From BM003 sp963783695 (GTDB taxonomy: Bacteria > Pseudomonadota > Gammaproteobacteria > Steroidobacterales > BM003): a stretch of DNA of 64,000 nt. The notes under the pieces are model-generated. The model searched no databases and had not been told where the DNA came from. It worked only from the letters and a program-made list of their open reading frames with translations. The position numbers and the translations under genes were made by a program. The stretch is from NCBI GenBank assembly GCA_963783695.1, contig CAWAOM010000007.1, positions 310,001 to 374,000 on the forward strand, written 5' to 3'. Below are positions 1-8,329 of this stretch, piece after piece. The first letter of the stretch is position 1; each line of letters opens with the position of its first letter.

Positions 1-1117
1 CGCCGGGCAGGCGTTTCTGCCCGGCGGCATTTGCATATTTGCGCCGCAGATGCGGCAGTGCGCCGATGCAAACGAGATAGATCAGCAGCCTGACGACCGC
101 GCTCATGCCGGCGAGCCAGGCGAATTTGCCGACGACCGACAACAGAAAAACAATCGCGCCGAGAAACATCACCGAGTTTGCCGGGGTCCGGAAGCGCGGA
201 TGGACCTCCCCGAACCAGGCCGGCAGGCCGCCGTCGCGCGCAAGCGTGTAAGTCATCCTCGGGGTCGAGAACATCGAGGACGCGACGTTGCCGCCGACGG
301 AAGCGACGACGCCGGCCATCAGCAGAATCGCGCCGGCCGGACCGATCAGTACCGCGGCAACGTCGACGAGCGGCCTTTCGCTGGATTCGAGATCGGGCAA
401 TACCGCTACCGCGACTGCCTGGATCATTACATACAGCAATGTGGCAACAGCCAGCGCCAGGAGCAATGCACGGGGCGTGTCGCGCGTGGGGTTCTTCGCC
501 TCACCGGCCGGTACCAGTGCCGATTCCCAGCCGACAAACGCGTAAATCGAAAACAATGCCGCGGCACCAATCGCGCTGCGGCCTGGCATTGCCGTTTCTG
601 CGAATGGCAGGTTCGCGGTTGTCAGGTGGCCGAGGCCGAAGATGACGAGCGCGACGAGCGGAAGAAACTTGAGAACTGTCAGGATGCCGATCGAACGCAT
701 CGCATGCTTGGCGCCAATCACGTTGACCCAGGTAAATCCACTGCAAATCAGCGCCAACAGGGCAATTCGGAAAATTCCCTGATCGGCGCCCGGCCACAGA
801 TACGCAAGCGAAGTGATCAGCAGGCTCAGGTTTGCTGCAAATGCGGTGACGCGTGCAATGTAGAACGCCCAGCCGGTCTGGAAACCGACCAGCGGCCCGA
901 ACGCTTCGTGGGCATAGAGAATCGGTCCGCCGGTGTGGCGGAAGTAGCTCGATACCTCGCCGACGACCAGCATGACCGGCGCCAGCAGCAGGCCGCACAG
1001 CAGGAAAATCAGCGGGCTGTAGATGCCGGTCAGCCGCGCCGCTTCGCTCGGTACACCGAAAATCCCGGCCCCGATCATGCCGTTTATCGCCAGCAGCCAG
1101 ATGCCGACGACGGTCAT
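1..1117 (-). CDS. APC-superfamily amino acid permease, C-terminus off the left edge
   Basis: The minus-strand frame reads as a multi-pass amino acid/polyamine permease. It opens with the helix-1 signature GMIGAGIFGVPSEAARL and continues with helices, then a P..SVM-type loop near the left edge. Such proteins exchange or import amino acids across the inner membrane. The only in-frame ATG is at 1117, directly before helix 1, yet family-like residues (PEKLVRRM) continue upstream to about 1160 after an in-frame stop near 1205, with no ATG, GTG or TTG between. The true start may be non-canonical, or a base may be missing. The gene is incomplete at position 1, so substrate cannot be assigned. Confidence 0.85.
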   Translation of the reverse strand, partial: MTVVGIWLLAINGMIGAGIFGVPSEAARLTGIYSPLIFLLCGLLLAPVMLVVGEVSSYFRHTGGPILYAHEAFGPLVGFQTGWAFYIARVTAFAANLSLLITSLAYLWPGADQGIFRIALLALICSGFTWVNVIGAKHAMRSIGILTVLKFLPLVALVIFGLGHLTTANLPFAETAMPGRSAIGAAALFSIYAFVGWESALVPAGEAKNPTRDTPRALLLALAVATLLYVMIQAVAVAVLPDLESSERPLVDVAAVLIGPAGAILLMAGVVASVGGNVASSMFSTPRMTYTLARDGGLPAWFGEVHPRFRTPANSVMFLGAIVFLLSVVGKFAWLAGMSAVVRLLIYLVCIGALPHLRRKYANAAGQKRLPG

Positions 1118-1320
1118 CCGCCGTACCAGTTTTTCCGGCTGTTCTTCGATATCGATGATCGTATGCCTTTTCGCTGGACCCGGTTGTGCAGTGACGCTTT
1201 GCTGTTACCGCGGCAGTCACGTTAGCACAGGCGCGGCGGGGTATTCAGCCGCTGTGGCGCCCGCGCGGCAATGGTCTTTTTGGCCGGCGCTGTGGGTCGC
1301 GCAATGATCCGAACCAGGCT

Positions 1321-2268
1321 TCAGACCCGGGTGAACAGCCAGCCCATGTAGCCGCAATAGATGACGACCAGCAAGCCCCCCTCCGAGCGCGCGATCCGGG
1401 TCTGGGTGAACATCAGCGGCAATACGATAAGCATGATCGCGAACATGATGCCGAAGTCGGTAAACGACACGGCCTCCACAGGTAGCGGCGTAATGGCCGC
1501 GGTGAGACCGAGGATCAACAGCACGTTGAAAATGTTCGAGCCGATGACATTTCCCGCCGCGATGTCGCCATGTCCGCGGATAGCGGCGACGATCGACGTC
1601 GCAAGTTCCGGCAGGCTGGTGCCGAGCGCAACGATCGACAGACCGATGATCGAAGAGGGTATTTGCAGCGCTTCGGCGATGCCCACCGCGCCGCGGACGA
1701 ACAGATCGCCGCCGGCGACAAGAATCGCGAGGCCCACCAGCAAAAGCAATGCCCGCTTGCGGGTGTATCCGGCGGGCTTGGACAATGCGTCTCGCATCTC
1801 GCGGCGCACCGCCTGTTGTTCTTGACGGGCTTTTTGTACGGCGACGGTCAGGTAAACCAGCAGCGCCAGGATCAATGCCGCCCCGTCCAGGCGTGACAGC
1901 GTGCCGTCGATCAACAACAGAATCAGAAACGCGCTACTGCCGATCATGACCGGAACGTCGAAGCGGATCAGCTGTGCCTGGATGGTCGGGGGCTGAATCA
2001 GGGCGGTCAGGCCAAGGATCAATGCGATATTACAGATGTTGGAACCTATCACGTTGCCGATCGCGAGACCGCCATGTCCACCCAGCGCGGCACGCAAACT
2101 GACCGCGAGCTCGGGGGCGCTGGTGCCGAAAGCCACAATGATCAGCCCGACCATGACCGGGGTGATGCCGAGACGCATGCCGATCGCGGCTGCACCGCGC
2201 ACGACGGCCTCGCCGCCGACATACAGCAGGCCGAATCCCGCCGCGAGAATGAAGATGTCTGCTTCCAT
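1321..2268 (-). CDS. Calcium/sodium antiporter, CaCA family (YrbG-like)
   Basis: 315-residue inner-membrane protein made of two homologous five-helix halves. Each half carries the exchanger alpha-repeat: GTSAPELAVS at about residues 48-57 and GTSLPELATS at about 215-224, each followed by a GNVIGSN motif. These acidic repeats bind Na+ and Ca2+ in the K+-independent/dependent Na+/Ca2+ exchanger superfamily. Length matches bacterial YrbG-type proteins. The start MEADIFILAAG places helix 1 at the N-terminus. It is transcribed away from the isomerase gene at 2416, so the 147 bp between must hold both promoters. Exported ion and partner ion are inferred from family only. Confidence 0.92.
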   Translation of the reverse strand: MEADIFILAAGFGLLYVGGEAVVRGAAAIGMRLGITPVMVGLIIVAFGTSAPELAVSLRAALGGHGGLAIGNVIGSNICNIALILGLTALIQPPTIQAQLIRFDVPVMIGSSAFLILLLIDGTLSRLDGAALILALLVYLTVAVQKARQEQQAVRREMRDALSKPAGYTRKRALLLLVGLAILVAGGDLFVRGAVGIAEALQIPSSIIGLSIVALGTSLPELATSIVAAIRGHGDIAAGNVIGSNIFNVLLILGLTAAITPLPVEAVSFTDFGIMFAIMLIVLPLMFTQTRIARSEGGLLVVIYCGYMGWLFTRV

Positions 2269-2415
2269 GGAATGCTTATGACCCAGGCCGGCAGTTATTC
2301 TATGCCGAAAGCCGATGTCGTGAACGTGACTTTGGTAGCAGCCTTTGCCGTTCGCGCATCGGATTGCGAGGATTCATACTTCAGACAACACGATTGGACC
2401 CGAGGGTAGCGGCTG

Positions 2416-3088
2416 ATGAATGTTGACGTCCGGCCTCGCAAGCTGACATTTTTTTTTCGATTTCGTCTCGCACAATGCGTACCTGGCCTCGACACGGTTG
2501 CAGACGCTGGCGCTGCATCACAACCTCGAGATCGAATATGTCGCGGTGGTTTTCGGCGCTATTTTGCGAACCCACGGCGGTCTCGGCCCGGCGGAAATCC
2601 GGCCGAAATCGTTGTGGATGATCCGCGACGTTCTCCGTAAGTCGAAGTTGCTAGGTCTACCGCTGGCGCCGCCGCCGTCGCATCCGTTCAATCCGCTGCT
2701 GGCGCTGCGGGTGAGCTGTGTTGCGTTGCCGGCGGCGCGGCGCCGGGAGCTGATCGCGGCGTTGTTCACGGCCTGCTGGGTGCACAGCCGTGACATCAGC
2801 AAGCCGGAAGTCGTCGCAGCGGTGCTGGACGGTATCGGTCTTGACGGAACGGGTCTGGTTGCGACGGCAGCAACCGCTGCCATCAAGCAGTGTTTGCGCG
2901 AGCACACTGACAATGCGATTGCGCGGGGTGTGTTCGGGGTTCCAACGATGATCGTCGACGAGCAGTTGTTCTGGGGCTACGATGACTGGCCGCATCTCGA
3001 GCGCTATCTGCGTGGCGATGACCCATTGACCGCGGCGGATCTCGAACCATGGCTGCAGGTAAAGCCCGGTCTGCAACGTCGCCGCTGA
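2416..3088 (+). CDS. DsbA-like 2-hydroxychromene-2-carboxylate isomerase family protein, frameshifted at a poly-T tract
   Basis: Two frames together give one kappa-class GST/DsbA-fold protein. The first starts at ATG 2416 (MNVDVRPRKLTFFF). The second picks up as FFFDFVSHNAYLA and runs to 3088, ending with the family's C-terminal GVFGVPTMIVDEQLFWGYDD. The switch falls inside nine T residues at 2449-2457; eight would restore one frame. Related enzymes use glutathione to isomerise a naphthalene-catabolic intermediate, with a Ser in the FDFxS segment, which is present. No aromatic-degradation genes are nearby, so substrate is unknown. The downstream frame has only a TTG start at 2498. Sequencing error, real mutation and slippage are all possible. 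Confidence 0.8.
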
Positions 3089-3106
3089 TGCGAACAAAAA
3101 CTCCGT

Positions 3107-3484
3107 TCAGTTTTCGACGATATCGGCGCGGGTGGTGTCAATAAAAGCAAGCACCTCGCCGCGTTCCGGCTCGGGAACCTCGAAACTGGCCAGCGTTGCC
3201 TCGAGGTGGCCGATAAAAGCGGTCCAGTCGCTTGCGCTGATTCGCATACCCCTGTGCGAGAGTGCCATGTCACGACCGGTGTAATAAACAGGACCGCCGG
3301 CGCTCGCAGCCAGATAGTCGATCAGCAGTTGTTTTTCCCTCGCAATGCCATCTTCGCCGCGGTGCGCCCAGAAGCGGCCCAGCGCAGCGTCGGCTTTCAG
3401 TCGTGGCAAGAGACCGTCGACTACGGCGGTTAATGCGTCATAGCCGCCAAGCCGGGTGTAGAGGGCGGAGGAATTATTGCTCAT
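3107..3484 (-). CDS. Group I truncated haemoglobin
   Basis: 125-residue cytoplasmic 2-over-2 globin. It begins LYTRLGGYDALTAVVD, the usual opening of group I (N-type) truncated globins, and contains the proximal haem-ligand histidine at about residue 77 in ALSHRGM. Length is normal for the group. Members bind O2 and NO and often detoxify NO. It is convergent with the isomerase gene, which ends 19 bp away. Nothing in the surrounding genes specifies a partner reductase. Confidence 0.93.
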   Translation of the reverse strand: MSNNSSALYTRLGGYDALTAVVDGLLPRLKADAALGRFWAHRGEDGIAREKQLLIDYLAASAGGPVYYTGRDMALSHRGMRISASDWTAFIGHLEATLASFEVPEPERGEVLAFIDTTRADIVEN

Positions 3485-3726
3485 TGTCGCTCCGTTGCGT
3501 GGGCTCCGTGTCGCCGTGATTGCACGATTCCGGCTCGGTGGAGGCCGCCGCGGCTGATTCTGTCAAACGGTATTGTCAATGCAAATGGTTCGCCGCCACA
3601 TTGATGTAGATCAAGTCGCGGCACCGGCAGGGCGATCGGCACAATACTTGCTTTATAATCTCTGTGCGGCAAAGCAAAAAAATTATCAGATGCCGCAGCA
3701 TTTCTTGTCGCAGGGGAGCGGCACGT

Positions 3727-5106
3727 ATGGCATACATCGGTTTGATAGGCGGTCTGGTGCTGTTGATCGGCCTGGCGTTGCGCGGCATCAACATCATTTT
3801 TGCTGCGTTGCTCAGTTCTCTGCTCGTTATCGTTACCAACGGACTGCCGCTCGGCGAAGCGCTGACCGACTACTTCTCATTCGGTGCGCTCGGGGCATTC
3901 ACATTTGCCGGCAATTTCTTCCTGTTGTTTGCTGCGGGGGCGATGTTCGGTCGTGTCATGGGCGAAAGCCATGCGGCGGCCAGTATTGCGCTGGCTTTGA
4001 GCGACCGGCTTGGCGCTCATCGGGCGCTGTGGATTACGACGCTGGCCTGCGCTTTTCTCACCTATGGCGGCGTGGTTGTGTTTGTCGTGATTTTTGCGAT
4101 CTACCCGCTCGGGCTCAAATTGCTGCACCAGGCAAACATCCCGAAGCGGCTTTTTTGCGGTGCGCTGGCGCTCGGCGCAGGCACGTTCACGCTGACCGCA
4201 TTGCCGGGTACGCCATCGATTCACAACGTGATCGCCTCGGTTGCGCTCGGCACCGATTTGTTCGCTGGCGGCTGGTACGGCCTGCTCGGTTCGGTGATCA
4301 TGCTGGTGCTGGGTATGTGGTATCTGGAACGCGAACGGTTGCGCGCCGCGGCCAACAACGAGGGTTTTGTCGCCGCGCCTACCGATCGCGTTTCCACAAT
4401 CGATCGCGAAGACCCCGATTATCCGCGCTGGCAAATCGCGGTGCTGCCGATGGCGTTGGTGTTGCTGACGATTGTCGTGCCGCGGTTGTTGCAACTGTCG
4501 GCTGGCGCCGGCGGTCTTGACGGCGATGGCGTGGTTCTCGATGTGTTGCGATTTGCCAATGCCCAGCCGATTGTGTGGCCGAGCATTGCGCTGATGAGCG
4601 GCACGCTTCTGGCGTTGTTGCTGTTCGGATCGGTGCGCCGCCAGGCGATGGTGGTAGCCGGTCACGGCACCCAGGACGCCATCCTGCCGCTGCTGAGTAC
4701 GGCCGCGGTGATCGGGTTCGGTGGCGTCGTCACCCACACCGAAGGTTTTGCCCAGTTTACCCGGCTTATGCTCGACAGCGGCCTGCCGCCGCTGGTGTCG
4801 TTGTTCGGTTCGATAAGCCTGGTGTCCGGCATCGTCGGGTCGGCATCCGGCGGCCTGCAAATATTCATGGAGACGATGGCCCAGGACTACCTCGCAATGG
4901 GTATCCAGCCGGAGATTCTGCACCGCGTCGCGACCATGGCGAGCGGCGGCTTCGACTCGCTGCCACACTGCGGCGCGGTGGTCGCGATGCTGGTCATCAC
5001 GGGCCTGACCCATAAGGAGGCGTATCGTGACGTTGGTATTATCACCGTCATTATTCCGGTCATTGCGACATTCGTCGTGATGGTGGTCGTGGCCGCGACA
5101 ACCTGA
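3727..5106 (+). CDS. GntP-like/citrate-type H+ symporter permease
   Basis: 459-residue inner-membrane permease with about 12 hydrophobic segments, starting MAYIGLIGGLVLLIGLALRG. The repeated Gly-rich loops (FGALGAFTFAGNFF, FGGVVTHTEGFAQ, GSASGGLQIFMETMA) and the LPGTPSIHN loop fit the GntP/CitMHS-type ion transporter superfamily, which imports gluconate or related organic acids with protons. The ATG at 3727 is preceded by AGGGGAG; an upstream in-frame start at 3664 would add a non-hydrophobic leader and is less likely. It stands alone, so substrate is not assigned. Confidence 0.85.
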   Translation: MAYIGLIGGLVLLIGLALRGINIIFAALLSSLLVIVTNGLPLGEALTDYFSFGALGAFTFAGNFFLLFAAGAMFGRVMGESHAAASIALALSDRLGAHRALWITTLACAFLTYGGVVVFVVIFAIYPLGLKLLHQANIPKRLFCGALALGAGTFTLTALPGTPSIHNVIASVALGTDLFAGGWYGLLGSVIMLVLGMWYLERERLRAAANNEGFVAAPTDRVSTIDREDPDYPRWQIAVLPMALVLLTIVVPRLLQLSAGAGGLDGDGVVLDVLRFANAQPIVWPSIALMSGTLLALLLFGSVRRQAMVVAGHGTQDAILPLLSTAAVIGFGGVVTHTEGFAQFTRLMLDSGLPPLVSLFGSISLVSGIVGSASGGLQIFMETMAQDYLAMGIQPEILHRVATMASGGFDSLPHCGAVVAMLVITGLTHKEAYRDVGIITVIIPVIATFVVMVVVAATT

Positions 5107-5175
5107 ATCCCCCGGTCCGCAGGCGCAAACGGCGGTGATTGCGCCCGCCTGTCACTGCTTTCTGGTAACGCTGGT

Positions 5176-6021
5176 TCAGGCGAGTTGATCGCGGAGGATT
5201 TTGCGATAGCGGCGGCTGACCGGTACCCGCACGTCATTGCGCAGTCTTGCCTCGCCGTCGCCGCTGTCGAACGGCACGATCTCGGCCACGCGGTCGAGAT
5301 TGACGATCACCGAGCGATGAACGCGGATGAAACCCGATGCGCTCAGTTTCTCCTCGATCCCGGTCATTGTCTCTCGCAGCGGGTAGGCGCGACTGCCGAC
5401 GTTGAGATTGACGTAGTTGCCGGCCGCCTCGATCCAGTCGATGTCCTCGACCTTGACCAGGAACTCGCGACCGAGCTTTTTGACGAGAAAGCGATCCGTG
5501 ACCGGTTGCGGTGAGGCCTGCTCGTGCTCCTCATTGAGGAATTCTGCCTCGCCGCGCAGCCTGCGTATTACAAAGCGGTACAGGTAGATCACCGCAAGAA
5601 TGGTCGCGTAGCTGCGAAAATCTTTCAGATACTCGTAAAACAACTCGCTGGGCCAGTGACCGAAGTCGTAAGTGCCCCCGTGCAGCGCATACACGATCTT
5701 GCGAATTGCCACCATCAACACGACGTGGAGCAGCGAGAACACTACGGAAAAGGCGGCATGGCCGGCGATGCCGCGGCGGAGGTTGTCCCTGGTGACAGGA
5801 AATAGCCGGTCCCAGGCCAGTATCAGCGGGATCAGCAATAGCTGAACAAAGTTCGATGAGGCCTCCCAGGTGAGCGGCTCCCACAGCGGCGTCGAACTGC
5901 CCTCGCGTTGCATCTCGAGCCACACGACCCAGGTGCCGGCGAGCCAGTTCAGCGTAAAGAAGCTGGTCCACATCGCGGCTTCCCAGAAACGCCGGTTTTG
6001 CTGGTATCGATCGAGTGTCAT
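5176..6021 (-). CDS. Membrane-anchored LytTR-domain DNA-binding regulator
   Basis: 281 residues. Residues 1-155 hold about four membrane helices. After a short charged linker, residues 177-281 form a LytTR DNA-binding domain with the typical DIDWIEAAGNYVNL and FIRVHRSVIVNLDRV segments. It lacks a receiver domain, so it belongs to the membrane-tethered LytTR group rather than the AgrA/LytR response regulators. Sensing is presumably by the membrane part. It is divergent from the acyltransferase at 6253 across 231 bp, a natural place for it to bind, but this is inference. Confidence 0.9.
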   Translation of the reverse strand: MTLDRYQQNRRFWEAAMWTSFFTLNWLAGTWVVWLEMQREGSSTPLWEPLTWEASSNFVQLLLIPLILAWDRLFPVTRDNLRRGIAGHAAFSVVFSLLHVVLMVAIRKIVYALHGGTYDFGHWPSELFYEYLKDFRSYATILAVIYLYRFVIRRLRGEAEFLNEEHEQASPQPVTDRFLVKKLGREFLVKVEDIDWIEAAGNYVNLNVGSRAYPLRETMTGIEEKLSASGFIRVHRSVIVNLDRVAEIVPFDSGDGEARLRNDVRVPVSRRYRKILRDQLA

Positions 6022-6252
6022 TCGCCAGTCTGCTCCAGTTTCCGGACGTTGCCGCTACCGCCGTCGCGCGGGGTTCGGACCGGACGCCGGAGGCGAGTGC
6101 GCAATGGTGCATCGAATGCCGGTTGAGCGCCCTGCCGTTCGTCCCGCCATTCCACCGTTCGTCACAAGTGCCTGTCTGTGCATCACTTTCCGATTGTAGG
6201 CGAGACCGGCAACGGCGACAGTCAATGCCAGCATTCTTGCCGGAGCCCGACC

Positions 6253-7482
6253 ATGCGACCCACCCAGACCACCCGCCGTAACGATATCGATGCACTGCGC
6301 GTCCTGGCCTTCGGCCTGCTCATTTTGTATCACGTGGGCATGTTCTACGTGAGCTGGGACTGGCATGTGAAGTCGCGTTACCAGTTCGACTGGCTGGAGC
6401 CGGCAATGTCGCTGGTAAACCAGTGGCGGATGCCGCTGATTTTTATGATTTCCGGGCTGGCGGTCAATTTCCTGCTCGGCGAGGGTGGCCGGCAGCGCCT
6501 CGGTTATCGCGCCTTCGCGTGGCAGAGAACCGTTCGCCTCGGTGTGCCATTGTTGTTCGGGATGCTGGTTATCGTGCCGCCCCAGGCCTATTTCGAGGCG
6601 CTGGAGAACGGCGCGATCGAGCCAGGCTACCTCGCCTTTCTGTGGCGCTATTTCACATTCCAGGCCTGGCCCGAGGGCGCATTTGACGGGTCCGATTACG
6701 GTCTGACCTGGAACCACCTGTGGTATCTGCCGTATCTGCTGACCTACTCGCTGCTCCTTATCCCGGTCGCCGCGTTTCTTGAAGGGCCCGGGCGGAAGCT
6801 GCGCGAACGGCTGTGCCGGTTGCGCGGTATCTGGCTGTGGCTACTGCCGATACTGCCGCTGATGGCATGGGGACAGTGGATTTTTCCGCATTTTCCCTAC
6901 ATTCGCCACGACCTGATCACTGACGGCTACGCGCATGCGTTGTTTGGCACCTTTTTCCTGTATGGATTCGTCATCGGCAGGGATGTGGGGCTGTGGCGCG
7001 AGCTCGCTGCACTGCGCTGGTACACGCTTGCCGTGGCGCTCGTCACTTATCTGCTGCTGACGGCCTACCGCGAAGTGCTTCCCGATGAGCCTGGCGCGCT
7101 GGCCGATACCGCGTTCATGGCAGTGATCTACCTGAATCGCTGGACCTGGCTGTTGCTGGTACTGGGCTGGGGTCACCGCCTGCTCAATCGTGAGTTCTCG
7201 TGGTTGCCCTATGCACGCAGCGCGGTCTACCCGTGGTATGTGCTGCATCAGACGATTACCGTCGTCGCCGGATACGGGCTGACCCGGCTGGCGCTAGGCC
7301 CGGTTGTCGAGCCCCTTCTGCTGCTGGCGGCGACGTTTGGCGGTTGCGCCCTGATCCATCATTTCGTCGTCCGCCGCAGCGGCCGATTTGGCTTGTTATT
7401 CGGTTACACCGCGGTCGCGCCCGGGCAATCGCGGCGCGGTGCCGGAACCGGAGTGCCCGCGGCCGATATGCGATCTTCCTGA
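6253..7482 (+). CDS. Acyltransferase family 3 membrane protein (MdoC/OpgC-like)
   Basis: About 409 residues with ten or more membrane helices. The N-terminus RRNDIDALRVLAFGLLILYH carries the family's conserved Arg/Asp before helix 1, followed by a second-helix RMPLIFMISG segment, as in acyltransferase-3 proteins that O-acylate glycans or glucans from the cytoplasm to the periplasm. ATG 6253 is preceded by GGAG at about 7 bp. A longer frame from 6178 adds an unlikely polar leader. It is divergent from a LytTR regulator. The acyl acceptor cannot be predicted. Confidence 0.88.
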   Translation: MRPTQTTRRNDIDALRVLAFGLLILYHVGMFYVSWDWHVKSRYQFDWLEPAMSLVNQWRMPLIFMISGLAVNFLLGEGGRQRLGYRAFAWQRTVRLGVPLLFGMLVIVPPQAYFEALENGAIEPGYLAFLWRYFTFQAWPEGAFDGSDYGLTWNHLWYLPYLLTYSLLLIPVAAFLEGPGRKLRERLCRLRGIWLWLLPILPLMAWGQWIFPHFPYIRHDLITDGYAHALFGTFFLYGFVIGRDVGLWRELAALRWYTLAVALVTYLLLTAYREVLPDEPGALADTAFMAVIYLNRWTWLLLVLGWGHRLLNREFSWLPYARSAVYPWYVLHQTITVVAGYGLTRLALGPVVEPLLLLAATFGGCALIHHFVVRRSGRFGLLFGYTAVAPGQSRRGAGTGVPAADMRSS

Positions 7483-7585
7483 ATCACCGGCGGTCGGGCA
7501 TCGCGCAACGGTGCTCTGCCCGGGTGCGAATTCGCGCCGGGTAATTCTCCTGTCAAGCGCATAAAATCCAGATTCACTCTGGTTT

Positions 7586-8257
7586 ATGAGTCTTGCCATG
7601 CGAATCGCCCGGTGCCTTACGTTTTTGATACTGATATTGCTGGCAGCCGACGCCTGGCCGCAGCGTGATCTCGCGGGAGAGGTTATAGCGATTGCAGATG
7701 GCGACACGATTCGCCTGCTGACGGCGGAAAGGCGCCAGGTGAAAATCCGCCTGGCGGAGATCGACACGCCCGAACGCGGTCAGCCTTACAGCTCGCGGGC
7801 GCGTGAAGCGCTGGCGGAACTGGTGTTTCGCAAGCCGGTTACCGTTGTGTATGTGGATACCGACCGTTACGGCCGCACGGTCGGGCGGGTCTACGTCGAT
7901 GGACTCGATGTCAACGCCGAACTAGTGCGGCGTGGCGCGGCCTGGGTCTATCGCAAATACGTCCGCGATGAATCTCTGTTCCGACTCGAGGACGAGGCCA
8001 GGGCGGCGCGGCGCGGAATCTGGAGCCTGCCGGAGGTCCAGCGGATTCCGCCATGGGAGTGGCGCCGCCGCGAGCGCACGGACGCGGTGCCGGTCGCGAG
8101 TCGCGGGGCGCAGCCCGGCAGTTTGGTGTGCGGCAGCAAGACCTACTGCCGCGAGATGCGCTCCTGCGACGAAGCGTTGTTTCATCTGAACGAGTGCGGC
8201 CTTGCCCGGATCGACAGCGATGGTGATGGTCTGCCCTGCGAGAAAATCTGCCGCTAG
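7586..8257 (+). CDS. Secreted thermonuclease (SNase) with C-terminal excalibur domain
   Basis: 223 residues: a signal peptide (hydrophobic residues 8-22), an SNase domain at about 29-150 and an excalibur Ca-binding module at about 181-223. SNase active-site elements are visible: Asp at 40, Arg55 and Asp60-Thr-Pro-Glu63 in the RLAEIDTPE motif, and Arg97 or 101 in the later loop. The excalibur part keeps its cysteines and the DSDGDGLPCEK loop. The enzyme should cleave DNA and RNA in the periplasm or outside the cell with Ca2+. A second ATG at 7598 is an equally possible start. Confidence 0.92.
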   Translation: MSLAMRIARCLTFLILILLAADAWPQRDLAGEVIAIADGDTIRLLTAERRQVKIRLAEIDTPERGQPYSSRAREALAELVFRKPVTVVYVDTDRYGRTVGRVYVDGLDVNAELVRRGAAWVYRKYVRDESLFRLEDEARAARRGIWSLPEVQRIPPWEWRRRERTDAVPVASRGAQPGSLVCGSKTYCREMRSCDEALFHLNECGLARIDSDGDGLPCEKICR

Positions 8258-8329
8258 GGCAGCCGGGACCATGCCATAACCTGCTGCAGCGCCCGCCGGC
8301 GCGCGGTTCCGCGAACGGCAAAAGTGCCG

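Noticed and set aside
1..26. Perfect hairpin CGCCGGGCAG/CTGCCCGGCG at the left edge
   Set aside because: It lies inside the permease reading frame and lacks a T-tract, so it is not called as a terminator.
50..1225. Long plus-strand open frame opposite the permease
   Set aside because: Composition is charged and repetitive, and the minus strand gives a clear permease; it is a shadow caused by high GC.
3877..5013. Long minus-strand open frame opposite the GntP-like permease
   Set aside because: Gln/His/Arg-rich shadow with no domain; the plus strand is a clear multi-helix protein.
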